A DNA stretch of 64,000 nucleotides from Rhodoferax sp. TH121 (GTDB lineage: Bacteria > Pseudomonadota > Gammaproteobacteria > Burkholderiales > Burkholderiaceae_C), in NCBI RefSeq assembly GCF_002251855.1, contig NZ_NOXW01000020.1, positions 310,001 to 374,000 of the forward strand. Direction: 5' to 3'. Positions within the stretch are counted from its first letter, which is position 1, and every line of letters begins with the position of its first letter. Shown here piece after piece: positions 1-9,041 of the stretch. The notes beneath the pieces are model-generated. The model made no database searches, was not told where the DNA came from, and saw only the letters and a list, made by a program, of their open reading frames with translations. Position numbers and translations under genes: made by a program.

Positions 1-2
1 TG

Positions 3-1106
3 GTGGCCAATCTGCTGGCCATTCCGTGGGTGACCTTGCTGATCACGCCGATGGCGCTGCTGGGGGTGCTGCTGCCCCCGGTGTGGGGGCTGGTTGTGCA
101 GGCCATCGAACTGCTGTGGTGGTGGCTCAGCGCGCTGGCCACCTGGCATGGGGCTACCGTCAGCTGGCCTTTGCCTCCGCTGGGCTGGGGGCTGCTGGCT
201 GTGGTGGGTGGCGTGCTGTGCGCGCTGCCAGTGCCCCGGCATCTGCGCGCCCTGGGGCTGCCGTTGCTGGTACCCGTGCTGCTGTGGCGCCCCGCACTGC
301 CACCGCCGGGCGAATTTGAATTGCTGGCCGCTGATGTGGGGCAGGGCAATGCGGTGCTGGTGCGCACGGCCCAGCATGCCTTGCTGTTTGATGCCGGGCC
401 TCGCTACAGCCTGGAGAGTGATGCGGGTCACCGCGTGCTGGTGCCTTTGCTCCGGGCGCTGGATGTGCAGCTGGACACCCTGGTGCTGAGCCACCGCGAC
501 AGCGACCACGTGGGAGGCGCGGCTGCCGTGCTGGCCCTGCAGCCGCAGGCCCGCTTGTTGAGTTCCATCGAACCCGGCCACCCGCTGCAACAGCTGCGCA
601 CGGCGCAACGCTGCGAGGCGGGCCAGCGCTGGGAGTGGGATGGTGTGCCTTTTGAAGTGCTGCACCCGCAAGTGAAGGACTATGACGCCAGCCCGGCGCC
701 CAAACCGAATGCACTGTCGTGCGTGCTGCGCATTGGCACCAGTACGCGGAGTGCGCTGCTGGTCGGCGACATTGAGGCCGCGCAAGAGCTGCGGCTGGTG
801 CAAGCCTGGCAGGGCACGGACCATTTGCGCGCAGCGGTCCTGCTGGTGCCGCACCATGGCAGCAAGACTTCCAGCACGCAGGAATTCCTGCAGGCTGTGC
901 AGCCGCAGTGGGCGCTGGTGCAGGCTGGCTACCGCAACCGCTTTGGCCACCCGGCATTGCCCGTGGTGGAGCGTTACACCCAGGCAGGCACCCATTTGGT
1001 GACATCACCCCGTTGTGGTGCGATGGTCTGGCGCTCGGAGCAGCCCCAAAATGTGGCGTGCCTGCGGGACACCGAGCACCGATACTGGCACCACAATGTG
1101 CCATAG
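3..1106 (+). CDS. comEC: ComEC/Rec2 DNA-uptake channel, C-terminal part (5' truncated by window)
   Basis: ComEC is the inner-membrane channel that takes single-stranded DNA into the cell during natural transformation. The window starts inside the gene: the frame is open from the first bases and the 367 visible residues are less than half of a usual ComEC of about 700-850 residues. Hydrophobic helices fill residues 4-48 and 60-95. A metallo-beta-lactamase-like domain follows from about residue 104, with DVGQG at 111-115 and SHRDSDHVGG at 163-172, the HxDxDH-type motif of ComEC C-terminal domains. PHHGSKTSS lies further on. The next gene starts 71 bases downstream with its own good ribosome site, so the two need not be one operon. 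The GTG at base 3 is only the first possible codon, not the true start. Confidence 0.9.
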   Translation: MANLLAIPWVTLLITPMALLGVLLPPVWGLVVQAIELLWWWLSALATWHGATVSWPLPPLGWGLLAVVGGVLCALPVPRHLRALGLPLLVPVLLWRPALPPPGEFELLAADVGQGNAVLVRTAQHALLFDAGPRYSLESDAGHRVLVPLLRALDVQLDTLVLSHRDSDHVGGAAAVLALQPQARLLSSIEPGHPLQQLRTAQRCEAGQRWEWDGVPFEVLHPQVKDYDASPAPKPNALSCVLRIGTSTRSALLVGDIEAAQELRLVQAWQGTDHLRAAVLLVPHHGSKTSSTQEFLQAVQPQWALVQAGYRNRFGHPALPVVERYTQAGTHLVTSPRCGAMVWRSEQPQNVACLRDTEHRYWHHNVP

Positions 1107-1177
1107 TGGTGCATGCAGGCGTGGTGTATGTCGTGGCACTAAGCTTGCATAGAACAGGTCATAGGAGAGGTCTTTTT

Positions 1178-2677
1178 ATGCGGAAATTCGATGAGATGTA
1201 CACCCAGCTTCCCTACGAGTTCTTCACTCAGGGCAAGCAGATAAGAGACCACTACAAGATTTACGACGAATGGCTGGCCCGCCAACCCGGCGACATGATG
1301 GCCAAGCGCCGTGAAGAGGCAGAAATGATCTTCCGCCGTGTGGGCATCACCTTTGCCGTCTACGGCGAAAAGGACGAGGACGGCGCCGGCACCGAACGCC
1401 TGATCCCCTTTGACCTGATTCCGCGCATCATCCCGGCGCACGAATGGTCCAGCATGGAGAAGGGCCTGACGCAGCGCGTCACGGCTCTCAACCGTTTCAT
1501 CCATGACATCTACCACGACCAGGAAATTCTGAAAGCCGGCATCGTGCCGCGCGAGCAGATCGAGGGCAATGCCCAGTTCCGCCCGGAGATGATGGGCGTG
1601 GATGTTCCCAACAACATCTACTCGCAGATCAGCGGCATCGACATCGTGCGCGCGCCGGACGACAAGGGCAATGGCGAGTACTACGTGCTCGAAGACAACC
1701 TGCGGGTGCCCAGCGGCGTGAGCTACATGCTGGAAGACCGCAAGATGATGATGCGGCTGTTCCCCGATCTGTTCAGCGCACACCGCGTCGCCCCCATTGC
1801 CCACTACCCCGACCTGTTGCTGGAGACCCTGCGCGCCAGCAGCCCGGCCACCACGGCAGAGCCCACCGTGGTGGTGCTCACACCCGGCATGTACAACAGC
1901 GCCTATTTCGAGCACGCCTTCCTGGCCCAGCAAATGGGGGTGGAGCTGGTGGAAGGGCAGGACCTGTTTGTGAAGGACAACTTTGTCTACATGCGCACCA
2001 CGCGCGGCCCGCGCCGGGTGGACGTGATCTACCGCCGGGTGGATGACGACTTCCTGGACCCGCTGGTGTTCCGCCCCAATTCGACGCTGGGCTGTGCCGG
2101 TCTGCTGGGCGCTTACAAGGCGGGCAATGTGACCATCTGCAACGCGGTGGGCACCGGCATTGCGGACGACAAGTCCATCTACCCCTATGTGCCCAAGATG
2201 ATCGAGTTCTACCTGGGCGAGAAGCCCATCCTGAACAACGTGCCCACTTACATGTGCCGCAACAAGGACGACCTGGCCTACACCCTGGCCAACCTGAAGG
2301 ATCTGGTGGTGAAGGAAGTGCACGGTGCCGGCGGCTACGGCATGCTGGTGGGCCCCGCTGCTACCAAGGCCGAGATCGAAGACTTCCGCAAGGCGGTGGA
2401 GGCCAACCCCAGCGGCTACATCGCCCAGCCCACGCTGAGCCTGTCCAGCTGCCCCACATTCGTGGAGAGTGGCATTGCGCCCCGCCACATCGACCTGCGT
2501 CCCTATGTGCTGAGTGGCAAGACGGTGCAGATGGTGCCCGGTGGCCTGACCCGCGTAGCTTTGAAGGACGGGTCCCTGGTGGTGAATTCGTCGCAAGGCG
2601 GCGGCACCAAGGACACCTGGATTCTGGAAGACGATGCGCCTGCCATGGCCGCCGTTGCACAGACCCAAAAACAATAA
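1178..2677 (+). CDS. Circularly permuted ATP-grasp protein (DUF404/DUF407 type)
   Basis: This 499-residue protein belongs to the circularly permuted ATP-grasp family found beside alpha-E proteins in many proteobacteria. The family is predicted to form a peptide or amide bond, but substrate and product are not established. Recognisable parts are the N-terminal MYTQLPYEFFTQGKQ segment, EDNLRVPSGVSYMLEDR in the middle, VKEVHGAGGYGM near residue 380 and LRPYVLSGK near the end. The ATG at 1178 is chosen because AGGAGAGG lies 8 bases upstream (1163-1170); the frame stays open further upstream but that part overlaps comEC. The alpha-E gene follows 21 bases downstream, so the two are probably co-transcribed. 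The transglutaminase-like and proteasome-type hydrolase genes that often complete this cluster are absent here. Confidence 0.88.
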   Translation: MRKFDEMYTQLPYEFFTQGKQIRDHYKIYDEWLARQPGDMMAKRREEAEMIFRRVGITFAVYGEKDEDGAGTERLIPFDLIPRIIPAHEWSSMEKGLTQRVTALNRFIHDIYHDQEILKAGIVPREQIEGNAQFRPEMMGVDVPNNIYSQISGIDIVRAPDDKGNGEYYVLEDNLRVPSGVSYMLEDRKMMMRLFPDLFSAHRVAPIAHYPDLLLETLRASSPATTAEPTVVVLTPGMYNSAYFEHAFLAQQMGVELVEGQDLFVKDNFVYMRTTRGPRRVDVIYRRVDDDFLDPLVFRPNSTLGCAGLLGAYKAGNVTICNAVGTGIADDKSIYPYVPKMIEFYLGEKPILNNVPTYMCRNKDDLAYTLANLKDLVVKEVHGAGGYGMLVGPAATKAEIEDFRKAVEANPSGYIAQPTLSLSSCPTFVESGIAPRHIDLRPYVLSGKTVQMVPGGLTRVALKDGSLVVNSSQGGGTKDTWILEDDAPAMAAVAQTQKQ

Positions 2678-2698
2678 GCGAACTGCGGAGATATTTGT

Positions 2699-3655
2699 AT
2701 GCTGTCAAGAACCGCCGACCACCTTTTCTGGATGTCTCGCTACACCGAGCGGGCCGAGAACACCGCGCGCATGCTGGATGTGAACTACCAGACCTCGTTG
2801 CTGCCGCAAAGCCAGGCCGTGGCCCAGTTGGGCTGGCAGGGCCTGCTGTCCATCAGCGAGCTGCTGCATTCGTACAAGGAACGTCATGGCGAGATCCAGG
2901 CGCGCGAGGTGATGGACTTCATGGTCAAGGACGAGAGCAACCCGTCCTCCATCATGTCCTGCCTGAGCGCTGCCCGCGAGAATGCACGCGCCGTGCGCGG
3001 TGCGCTGACCACCGAAGTGTGGGAGACGCAGAACACGACCTGGCTGGAAGTGAAGCGCATGATCAAAACCGGCGAGTTTGAGAAGGACCCAGCGCAGTTT
3101 TTTGAGTGGGTGAAGTTCCGTTCGCATTTGTCACGCGGCGTGACCGTGGGCACCATGCTGATGGATGAGGCTTTGTTCTTCATGCGCATGGGCACCTTCT
3201 TGGAGCGGGCGGACAACACCGCCCGTCTGGTGGATGTGAAGTTCCACGCAGTACAGAGCGACTTTTTTGGTGCCGCCAGCGAGAAGGACCAAGAGTACGA
3301 CTTCTACCACTGGAGCGCCATCTTGCGCAGCGTGTCGGGCTTCGAGGTCTACCGCAAGGTCTACCGCGATGTGATCAAACCCGAGCGTGTGGCCGAGCTG
3401 CTGATCTTGAAGCCCGACATGCCACGCTCGTTGCATGCCAGCTTGAACGAAGTGGTGAACAACCTGCGCTTGGTGGCCAGCGACCCCGGCAGCGAGACCC
3501 TGCGCCGCGCTGGCAAGCTGCGCGCCGAGTTGCAGTTTGGCCGCATCGATGAAATTCTGGCCACCGGTTTGCACGCCTACCTCACGCAGTTCCTGGACCG
3601 CGTGAACGACTTGGGTGCGCACATCAGCCGCGAGTATTTGGTGCCGGTGACCTGA
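2699..3655 (+). CDS. Alpha-E domain protein (DUF403)
   Basis: An all-helical 318-residue protein of the alpha-E (DUF403) family, the fixed partner of the upstream ATP-grasp protein. The start MLSRTADHLFWMSRYTERAENTARML is characteristic in pattern (SRTADHLFW, then RYxERAEN), and a second copy of the theme, MGTFLERADNTARLVDVK, appears near residue 165, consistent with an internal duplication described for the family. The gene begins 21 bases after the ATP-grasp stop with a modest GCGGAG ribosome site. The biochemical role is unknown; co-occurrence suggests that it scaffolds or supplies substrate to the ligase. The following HDOD gene is 95 bases away and has a separate strong ribosome site. 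Confidence 0.88.
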   Translation: MLSRTADHLFWMSRYTERAENTARMLDVNYQTSLLPQSQAVAQLGWQGLLSISELLHSYKERHGEIQAREVMDFMVKDESNPSSIMSCLSAARENARAVRGALTTEVWETQNTTWLEVKRMIKTGEFEKDPAQFFEWVKFRSHLSRGVTVGTMLMDEALFFMRMGTFLERADNTARLVDVKFHAVQSDFFGAASEKDQEYDFYHWSAILRSVSGFEVYRKVYRDVIKPERVAELLILKPDMPRSLHASLNEVVNNLRLVASDPGSETLRRAGKLRAELQFGRIDEILATGLHAYLTQFLDRVNDLGAHISREYLVPVT

Positions 3656-3750
3656 GGCACTGGGTACAGGGTTTACGCGGTCTGAAATCAGGCGGGATTC
3701 TGCCGCGCAAATCCAAGTTTTCAGCATAATGTCTTTAACAAGGAGACAGC

Positions 3751-4620
3751 ATGCGCGTAGCGGATATCGACCGTGAAATAGAAACCGCCAAGTCTGCCGG
3801 GCCGTTGCGAGAGATCGTGATCCAGCCCTGTCCAGCCTTGTTGACGGACCTGCGGGTGGAGTTCAACCGCGAAGATCCGGAGCCTGCCACGATTGCCAAA
3901 ATTGCCTCCCGGGATGTGGCCATGGCGGCGGCGCTGATCCGGGTGGCCAACAGCCCCATTTACGCCCGCTCCCGCGCCGCTTCCACGGTGGCGGAGGCCG
4001 TGGCTTTGCTGGGCATGGCGCAGACTGTCTCCATCCTCACCGGCTTTCTGCTGCGTGAAGCCATCACGGTGAAGTCGCCCCTGTTGGAGCATTTCTGGGA
4101 AACCTCGACCCGCCGCGCCTACGCCATGGGCTATATCGCGCGCCAGATGTATGGCATCAACGCCGACATCGCCCACACCTGTGGCCTGTTTTGCCATGTG
4201 GGTTTGCCCATCATGCTGCAAGGTTTGCCGGGCTATGAGGCGACGTTGGCGCAGGCCATGCAGGACAAGGAACGCACCTTCACCCAGGTCGAGAACGGAG
4301 CCCACCGCACCGACCATGCGGTGGTGGGAGCTATTGTGGCCAAAACCTGGCGCTTGCCACCGATCGTGGCGATTGCAGTGCGCTTGCACCATGACTTCAC
4401 GGTGCTACGGGATGACAACATTCCTGCTGAGGTGCGCACGCTGGTGGCCATGTCGCTGTTGGCAGAACACTTGGTGGCCTTGCATGAGGGCCAAACCGAA
4501 CATGTGGAGTGGGACCAGCATGGTGCGGCCTGTCTGGCCCACCTGCATGTGAGTGATGCGGAAATTGAGCACTGGCTGGACGCGCTGCATGTCCAGTTCG
4601 CAGGGCCTGCAGGTTTTTAG
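3751..4620 (+). CDS. HDOD domain signalling protein
   Basis: A 289-residue protein consisting mainly of an HDOD domain, a relative of HD phosphohydrolases that usually lacks the metal-binding residues and acts in regulation. Typical HDOD features are the early CPALLTDLR stretch, IASRDVAMAAALIRVANSPIYA around residues 51-72 (the common pattern is D-P-x-L-x-x-x-x-L-x-x-x-N-S-x-x-Y), and the following VAEAVALLGMAQTVSILTGF helix. RTDHAVVGAIVAKTWRLP near residue 190 matches the second half of the domain. AAGGAGA sits directly upstream of the ATG, and a CATAAT hexamer at 3725-3730 could be a -10 element, though no good -35 was seen. The gene converges on the SPOR gene with only 14 bases between stops. 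Confidence 0.85.
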   Translation: MRVADIDREIETAKSAGPLREIVIQPCPALLTDLRVEFNREDPEPATIAKIASRDVAMAAALIRVANSPIYARSRAASTVAEAVALLGMAQTVSILTGFLLREAITVKSPLLEHFWETSTRRAYAMGYIARQMYGINADIAHTCGLFCHVGLPIMLQGLPGYEATLAQAMQDKERTFTQVENGAHRTDHAVVGAIVAKTWRLPPIVAIAVRLHHDFTVLRDDNIPAEVRTLVAMSLLAEHLVALHEGQTEHVEWDQHGAACLAHLHVSDAEIEHWLDALHVQFAGPAGF

Positions 4621-4634
4621 ACCCAGGCTGCCCG

Positions 4635-5894
4635 CTACTGGGGGGCGATTTGCGCGTCCAGCCCCATGGCGCGGACCTTGTCGACCACCCGTTCGGCCTC
4701 TGCCTCGGTCTCAAAAGGGCCAACCCGCACCCGGATGCGGGTGCCTTGGCTGGTCCTGACGGTTTGGGTGCTGGCGGGCAGCTCGGCATCTGTGAGTTGG
4801 GTGAGGGCGTTGCGGGCGTTGTTCTCTTGGGCAAACAAGCCCACATTCACGACATAAGTTTGTGCTTGCACTGTGCGTGTGGCTGGGGTGCTGGTGGCGC
4901 CATTGGTCCGGTTCGCGGCGGATTCTGCGGCTACCGGTTTGGACAAGATAATGATCTTGGCCGGTGCCGAGCTACTGGCACGCGCAGCCGTCGCTGGCGG
5001 CGTTGTCGCGGCGGGGGGCTTGGGAGCTACTAGTGCGGGTGTGGGCTTGGCAGCCGTAGACGGAGCTGGAGCTGATGCGCTGGCGGCGCGTGCCGTCGCT
5101 GGCGCGCTCGCAACTGCTGTGATTTGAGGAGCCGGGAGCACGGCTGTTGCGGACGCAGCGCGTTGCGCAAGAGGCGCTGGCACGCTTGCAGGTGCAGAAG
5201 CTGCCGCGACGGGGGCCGAGGTCGCCACAACGGGAGCCGAGGCGGCTGGCGCTGGTGCTGGTGCTGGCGGCACCGACACATCAATGGTGCGGCCCACGGC
5301 CACATTGCGGGCATCGGCTACCACGGGGGGCGCTGCTGTGGCAGGGCTCCAGCCTTCGAATTGCAGCCAGGCGTAGGCCAACAAGGCCAGTCCCAGTGCG
5401 TTGGCCACCATCTGGGCGATCAGGCTTTGTCGGGTAGGGGCTTTGCGGCCCAACATCGCACAGGCCTCTGCCACGGTGTGGGTGGCTTTGAGCGCGGCCT
5501 CCATCCGTTTGCGGGTGGCCGCATGCAACACAGCATTGCCCCCCAAACCGGGTAGCAACACCGAAAGCAACACCAGGCCGCCTACCAGAGCCCACTGGGT
5601 GGTCTCTGAAAACTGGAACACCAGCCGCCCGATGCCAAAAATGCCCAGCGCCAGCGCCACCAGGATCCCGGCGTAGACCAGTGCGGCGTGCCAGAGATGG
5701 CGAAATGCCAGCCAGTTGAGGGTGTAAAGCGCCGCTGCGCCATTCCAGCTTAGGCCCGCACGGTCGGCCGCTTCAAAGCGCGCAAACAAGGGCAGGTAAT
5801 ACGCGCTGTTGACCTCACCCACCGCCGCACGGTACAGCGCGGTCGTGGAGTGTTCGTCCGTGTTGTCCAGGGCAGTGTCGGCGGGTGTGGGCAT
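4635..5894 (-). CDS. Membrane protein with C-terminal SPOR domain (DUF2628-like N-terminus)
   Basis: A 419-residue protein that probably sits in the inner membrane and binds denuded septal peptidoglycan. The N-terminal 190 residues resemble DUF2628 proteins (SAYYLPLFARFEAADR, then SWNGAAALYTLNWLAFRHLW) and contain three to four hydrophobic helices. A long linker of Ala, Pro, Ser and Val spans about residues 200-335. The last 75 residues, starting at QTYVVNVGLFAQENNA and ending IRVRVGPFETEAEAERVVDKV, form a SPOR domain. The gene ends 14 bases from the convergent HDOD gene and starts 3 bases after the stop of the lytic transglycosylase gene, so it is probably co-transcribed with that gene. This pairing supports a role at the cell wall. 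Confidence 0.85.
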   Translation of the reverse strand: MPTPADTALDNTDEHSTTALYRAAVGEVNSAYYLPLFARFEAADRAGLSWNGAAALYTLNWLAFRHLWHAALVYAGILVALALGIFGIGRLVFQFSETTQWALVGGLVLLSVLLPGLGGNAVLHAATRKRMEAALKATHTVAEACAMLGRKAPTRQSLIAQMVANALGLALLAYAWLQFEGWSPATAAPPVVADARNVAVGRTIDVSVPPAPAPAPAASAPVVATSAPVAAASAPASVPAPLAQRAASATAVLPAPQITAVASAPATARAASASAPAPSTAAKPTPALVAPKPPAATTPPATAARASSSAPAKIIILSKPVAAESAANRTNGATSTPATRTVQAQTYVVNVGLFAQENNARNALTQLTDAELPASTQTVRTSQGTRIRVRVGPFETEAEAERVVDKVRAMGLDAQIAPQ

Positions 5895-5897
5895 GGT

Positions 5898-6998
5898 TTA
5901 TTTTGGCATGCTGCCCAAAGGAGGCAAGGCAGCGGCCACTTCTTGCCCCAGTTCGATCACCGCCAAGGCGTAGTAGCTGCTCCAGTTGTAGCGGGTAATT
6001 GTGTAGAAATTGTCGGTCCCAGCAATGTAGAGCGGCGCGTCGGCGCCGTTCTGCAGTTCCACCAGCGCCAGCTTGCCGGGGTGTGCGGTTGCCACTGCGT
6101 CCAGCAGCACGCCTTTGTCGTGCATGGTTTGGGCGCTGAAGGTGGGCAGGATGTCAGGGGCCAGCAGGGTGGCGCGGTCCAACCGGGCCAGGTCAAATTG
6201 CACCGGGTAATGCGTGGGCTGGCCTGGTTGCCATTTGAAGGCGACAAAGTAGTTGGCCACCGAGCCAATCACATCTGCCGCGCTGTGGAACAGGTCCACG
6301 CGGTTGTCGCCATCAAAGTCCACCGCGTACTTGGCCCAGCTGGACGGCATGAACTGCGGCAGGCCCATGGCACCGGCGTAGCTGCCTTTGAGGGCCAACG
6401 GGTCGGTGTTGGTGCGGGCCGTGAGGCTCAAAAAAGCCTCCAACTCCGCAAGGAAAAACTTGGCGCGGTCGGCCGCTCGCGGGTGGGCCGTAGGAAAGTC
6501 AAAGGCCAATGTGCTGAGCGCATCGATGACGCGGTAGTTGCCGGTCTGCTGGCCGTAAATGGTTTCTACCCCGATGATGCCCACGATGATTTGGGCGGGC
6601 ACGCCGGTTTCACGCTCGGCACGGGCCAGGGTCTCGCGGTTGTCTTGCCAGAACTGCACCCCAGCTTTGATGCGGACAGGGTCGATGAAGCGGCTGCGGT
6701 ACACCGCCCAATTCTTGGGGGTACCCACGGCCGGTGGTGTGCTGGCGCGCTGGATGGCGGGCACCACCCGGGCCTGGCCGATCGCGTGGCGTACCCACGC
6801 CGGGTCCAGGTTGCGGCGCTGGGCCAGGTCTTCGGCCAGCTGCATGACCTCGGGGCGCGTGCTGTAGAGCGGGCCTGGTGCTGCCGCGCTTGCGCTGGGG
6901 CGGTGCTTACTTTTGGAGGTTTTTTGGGCTGCAAAGCCCGTCGATATTGCGCAAGCAGCTGTTAAAAAGAGAGTGGTGAGGCGGAGCGTTGGGGTCAC
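5898..6998 (-). CDS. mltB: Lytic murein transglycosylase B family protein
   Basis: A 366-residue SLT-fold peptidoglycan lytic transglycosylase of the MltB family, exported to the periplasm. The N-terminus LRLTTLFLTAACAISTGFAAQK is a signal peptide; the Cys in AACA lacks a good lipobox, so lipidation is uncertain. The catalytic Glu lies in IIGVETIYGQQTGNYRVIDALSTLAF, and AGAMGLPQFMPSSWAKYAVDFDGD plus DLFHSAADVIGSVANYF are strongly conserved MltB elements. No ATG is available near the start, so translation probably begins at GTG 6998; no clear Shine-Dalgarno precedes it. The transglutaminase gene ends 13 bases upstream, and the SPOR gene follows 3 bases downstream. The signal peptide codons contain a copy of the dispersed GCTGCTTGCGCA repeat. 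Confidence 0.9.
   Translation of the reverse strand: MTPTLRLTTLFLTAACAISTGFAAQKTSKSKHRPSASAAAPGPLYSTRPEVMQLAEDLAQRRNLDPAWVRHAIGQARVVPAIQRASTPPAVGTPKNWAVYRSRFIDPVRIKAGVQFWQDNRETLARAERETGVPAQIIVGIIGVETIYGQQTGNYRVIDALSTLAFDFPTAHPRAADRAKFFLAELEAFLSLTARTNTDPLALKGSYAGAMGLPQFMPSSWAKYAVDFDGDNRVDLFHSAADVIGSVANYFVAFKWQPGQPTHYPVQFDLARLDRATLLAPDILPTFSAQTMHDKGVLLDAVATAHPGKLALVELQNGADAPLYIAGTDNFYTITRYNWSSYYALAVIELGQEVAAALPPLGSMPK
6926..6967 (-). repeat. Dispersed repeat copy 1, inside the mltB signal peptide
   Basis: The core GCTGCTTGCGCA reads on the minus strand at 6948-6959, followed by ATAT and then a GGGCT-loop-AGCCC segment, as in the intergenic copies. Here the core is coding and gives the residues AACA of the transglycosylase signal peptide. 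Confidence 0.65.
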
Positions 6999-7011
6999 AG
7001 GGAGCAGCTAT

Positions 7012-9021
7012 TCACGGTAAGCGGATGGGCCATGGCAGTTGCCTGCATTCTCGCCGCAATGCGGCCAAGGTGGCTGGAGCTTGGGGGGCATAGCGCCAGG
7101 CTTCCAGCCGCAGAAGCCAGGCGGCAGCGGCCGCACTGCGCGGGTCTGCACTGGCATGGGTTTGCAAGGTGCTGGCGAGTTGGCGCGGGGTGTCTTGGGG
7201 GGCGACGGTCCAACCCGCCTTGCGCATTTGGGTTTGCGCCCGGTGCAAGAGCCTCAGCCAGGGGTCTTGGTGGTAGCGCTCCCACAGCGTCCACAGGGCT
7301 CCCACGCTGCTGGCCAGCACGACCAAGGCGATCAAGACATAACTCAGGTCTTCCCAGCTCGGCGCATCGAAGCCCAGATTGCGCAACAAGTCCATTTGTT
7401 TGGACTGGCTGTAGTTGAGCACCCACTGGTTCCAGCGGTTGTTGGTGGCCTCCCAGATCGCACGCAGGTTGATGGCAAAGCCTGGGCTCACAGTGTTGAG
7501 CGCCTGGGTGAACACGTTTTGAGGGGGCAGCAGGCGCACCACAGTGCCGGTGCGCCCTGGTGACACGGCAGAGGTTGGGTCCACCCGCACCCAGCCCTGG
7601 CCGGCCACCCAGACTTCGGCCCAGGCGTGGGCATCGCTCTGGCGCACGGTCCAGAAGCCATCCACGTTGTTGACTTGTCCGCCCTGGTAACCGGTGACCA
7701 CGCGGGCCGGCACGTCCAGCGCCCGCATCAGCAGCACAAAGCTGGAGGCTATGTGTTCGCAAAACCCGGCCTTGCGGTCGAACCAGAATTCGTCCGCCGT
7801 GTGGGTGCCATACACCCCGGGTTCCAGTGTGTAGGTGTAGCCACCGGTACGCAGGCGCTGCATCACGGCGTCCACCAACTGCGGCGTCTGCGCATTGGCC
7901 AGTTCGGGGCTGCGGCGCATCTCGGCCGCCAGCTGCAGGGTGCGCGGGTTGAAGCCGCTGGGCAGATCTACATAGTCTTGCAGACCTACGGCCAGGCGGG
8001 TGGGGCCGTGGCGGAACTGCGGATAACTGGTGGCCCGGTAGCGCACCAGATCACTCATGGGCTGGTCGGTCAGCCATTGCAAATCCGGCCCCATCGTGGG
8101 GGTGTAACCCGCGATCTCGGGTTTGGTGGGGGTGGCGTCCAGCACGATCAGCCAGGGCCGGTTGTTGGCGGCAAGCGTCACTTGGTAGTTGACCGGGGAG
8201 CCTTGCACCTGCAGGTCGGCGCCCAGCTGGTAGCGCGCCGGAAACGACGAGCGCAGTGCACGCCACTCGCGCCCATCAAAACTGGAGAGCACAGGGCCTC
8301 GGAAGTACAGATCAGTTTGCGTGGGGGGCTGACCGTCAAAACGGATGCGCATGGCAATGCTGTCGTCCAAGGCCAGGCTGGCGATACTGCCCACCTGCAT
8401 CTGGCCCGAGAGGCCGCTGCGCCCGCTCATAGCATCGCCCGGCAGGCCCCACAGCGGGGCAATGCGCGGGAACAACATGAATAGCACGGTCATGATGGGG
8501 GCACCCAACAGCGCCATCCAGCCCGCCGTCTTGGCGGCTTGCAGCAGGGGAGGGCGGCCTACCGGCATGTGGGCGTTGACCAGTGCGGTGAGCAGGCCCA
8601 GCAGCGCCACCAGCATGGCGGCGGCGGTGAGCAGGCTTTGCGAGAAGAAGAAGTTGCTGAGCATGGTGAAGAAGCCCAGGAAGAAGATCACGAAGGCGTC
8701 GCGCCGGGCGCGCATCTCCAGTGTCTTGAGGGTTAGCAGCACCACGATCAGCGTGACCCCGGCGTCGCGTCCCAGCAGGGTCTTGTAGCTCCACCAGGTG
8801 GCCGCACTGGCCAGCGCCAACAGGCCCAGCAGCCACCAGCGCGCCGGCAGCGACTGACCCTGCACCGCGATGTGTCCACGCCACAGCAGCACCACGGCCG
8901 CCATGGCACTGCACCACAGCGGCAGGCGTTCCACTTGCGGCAGGATGACCCAGGCAATCACGGCCAGCAGGAACAGGGTGTCGCGCGCTTCGCGGGGCAG
9001 GTGGGTAAGGCGTTGCAGCAT
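7012..9021 (-). CDS. TgpA-type membrane transglutaminase-like protein (DUF3488)
   Basis: A 669-residue member of the TgpA family: an N-terminal block of about six transmembrane helices (residues 1-180), a periplasmic transglutaminase-like domain, and a further helix near residue 560 followed by a cytoplasmic tail. The catalytic triad regions are visible as FWFDRKAGFCEHIASSFVLLMRALDVPARVVTGY (Cys), then SDAHAWAEVWVAGQGWVRVDPTSA (His and Asp). Family members are essential or important for envelope integrity in Pseudomonas; the substrate is unknown. The ATG at 9021 is chosen because the longer frame overlaps the end of the DUF58 gene; it lies 20 bases after that stop. It forms an operon with the MoxR and DUF58 genes upstream. 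Confidence 0.9.
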   Translation of the reverse strand: MLQRLTHLPREARDTLFLLAVIAWVILPQVERLPLWCSAMAAVVLLWRGHIAVQGQSLPARWWLLGLLALASAATWWSYKTLLGRDAGVTLIVVLLTLKTLEMRARRDAFVIFFLGFFTMLSNFFFSQSLLTAAAMLVALLGLLTALVNAHMPVGRPPLLQAAKTAGWMALLGAPIMTVLFMLFPRIAPLWGLPGDAMSGRSGLSGQMQVGSIASLALDDSIAMRIRFDGQPPTQTDLYFRGPVLSSFDGREWRALRSSFPARYQLGADLQVQGSPVNYQVTLAANNRPWLIVLDATPTKPEIAGYTPTMGPDLQWLTDQPMSDLVRYRATSYPQFRHGPTRLAVGLQDYVDLPSGFNPRTLQLAAEMRRSPELANAQTPQLVDAVMQRLRTGGYTYTLEPGVYGTHTADEFWFDRKAGFCEHIASSFVLLMRALDVPARVVTGYQGGQVNNVDGFWTVRQSDAHAWAEVWVAGQGWVRVDPTSAVSPGRTGTVVRLLPPQNVFTQALNTVSPGFAINLRAIWEATNNRWNQWVLNYSQSKQMDLLRNLGFDAPSWEDLSYVLIALVVLASSVGALWTLWERYHQDPWLRLLHRAQTQMRKAGWTVAPQDTPRQLASTLQTHASADPRSAAAAAWLLRLEAWRYAPQAPATLAALRRECRQLPWPIRLP

Positions 9022-9041
9022 GGGTATGGACGGTGCTGGGC

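Noticed and set aside
1139..2674. 511-codon minus-strand frame opposite the ATP-grasp gene
   Set aside because: The translation is rich in His, Gly, Val and Gln without any domain pattern; the sense gene is well supported.
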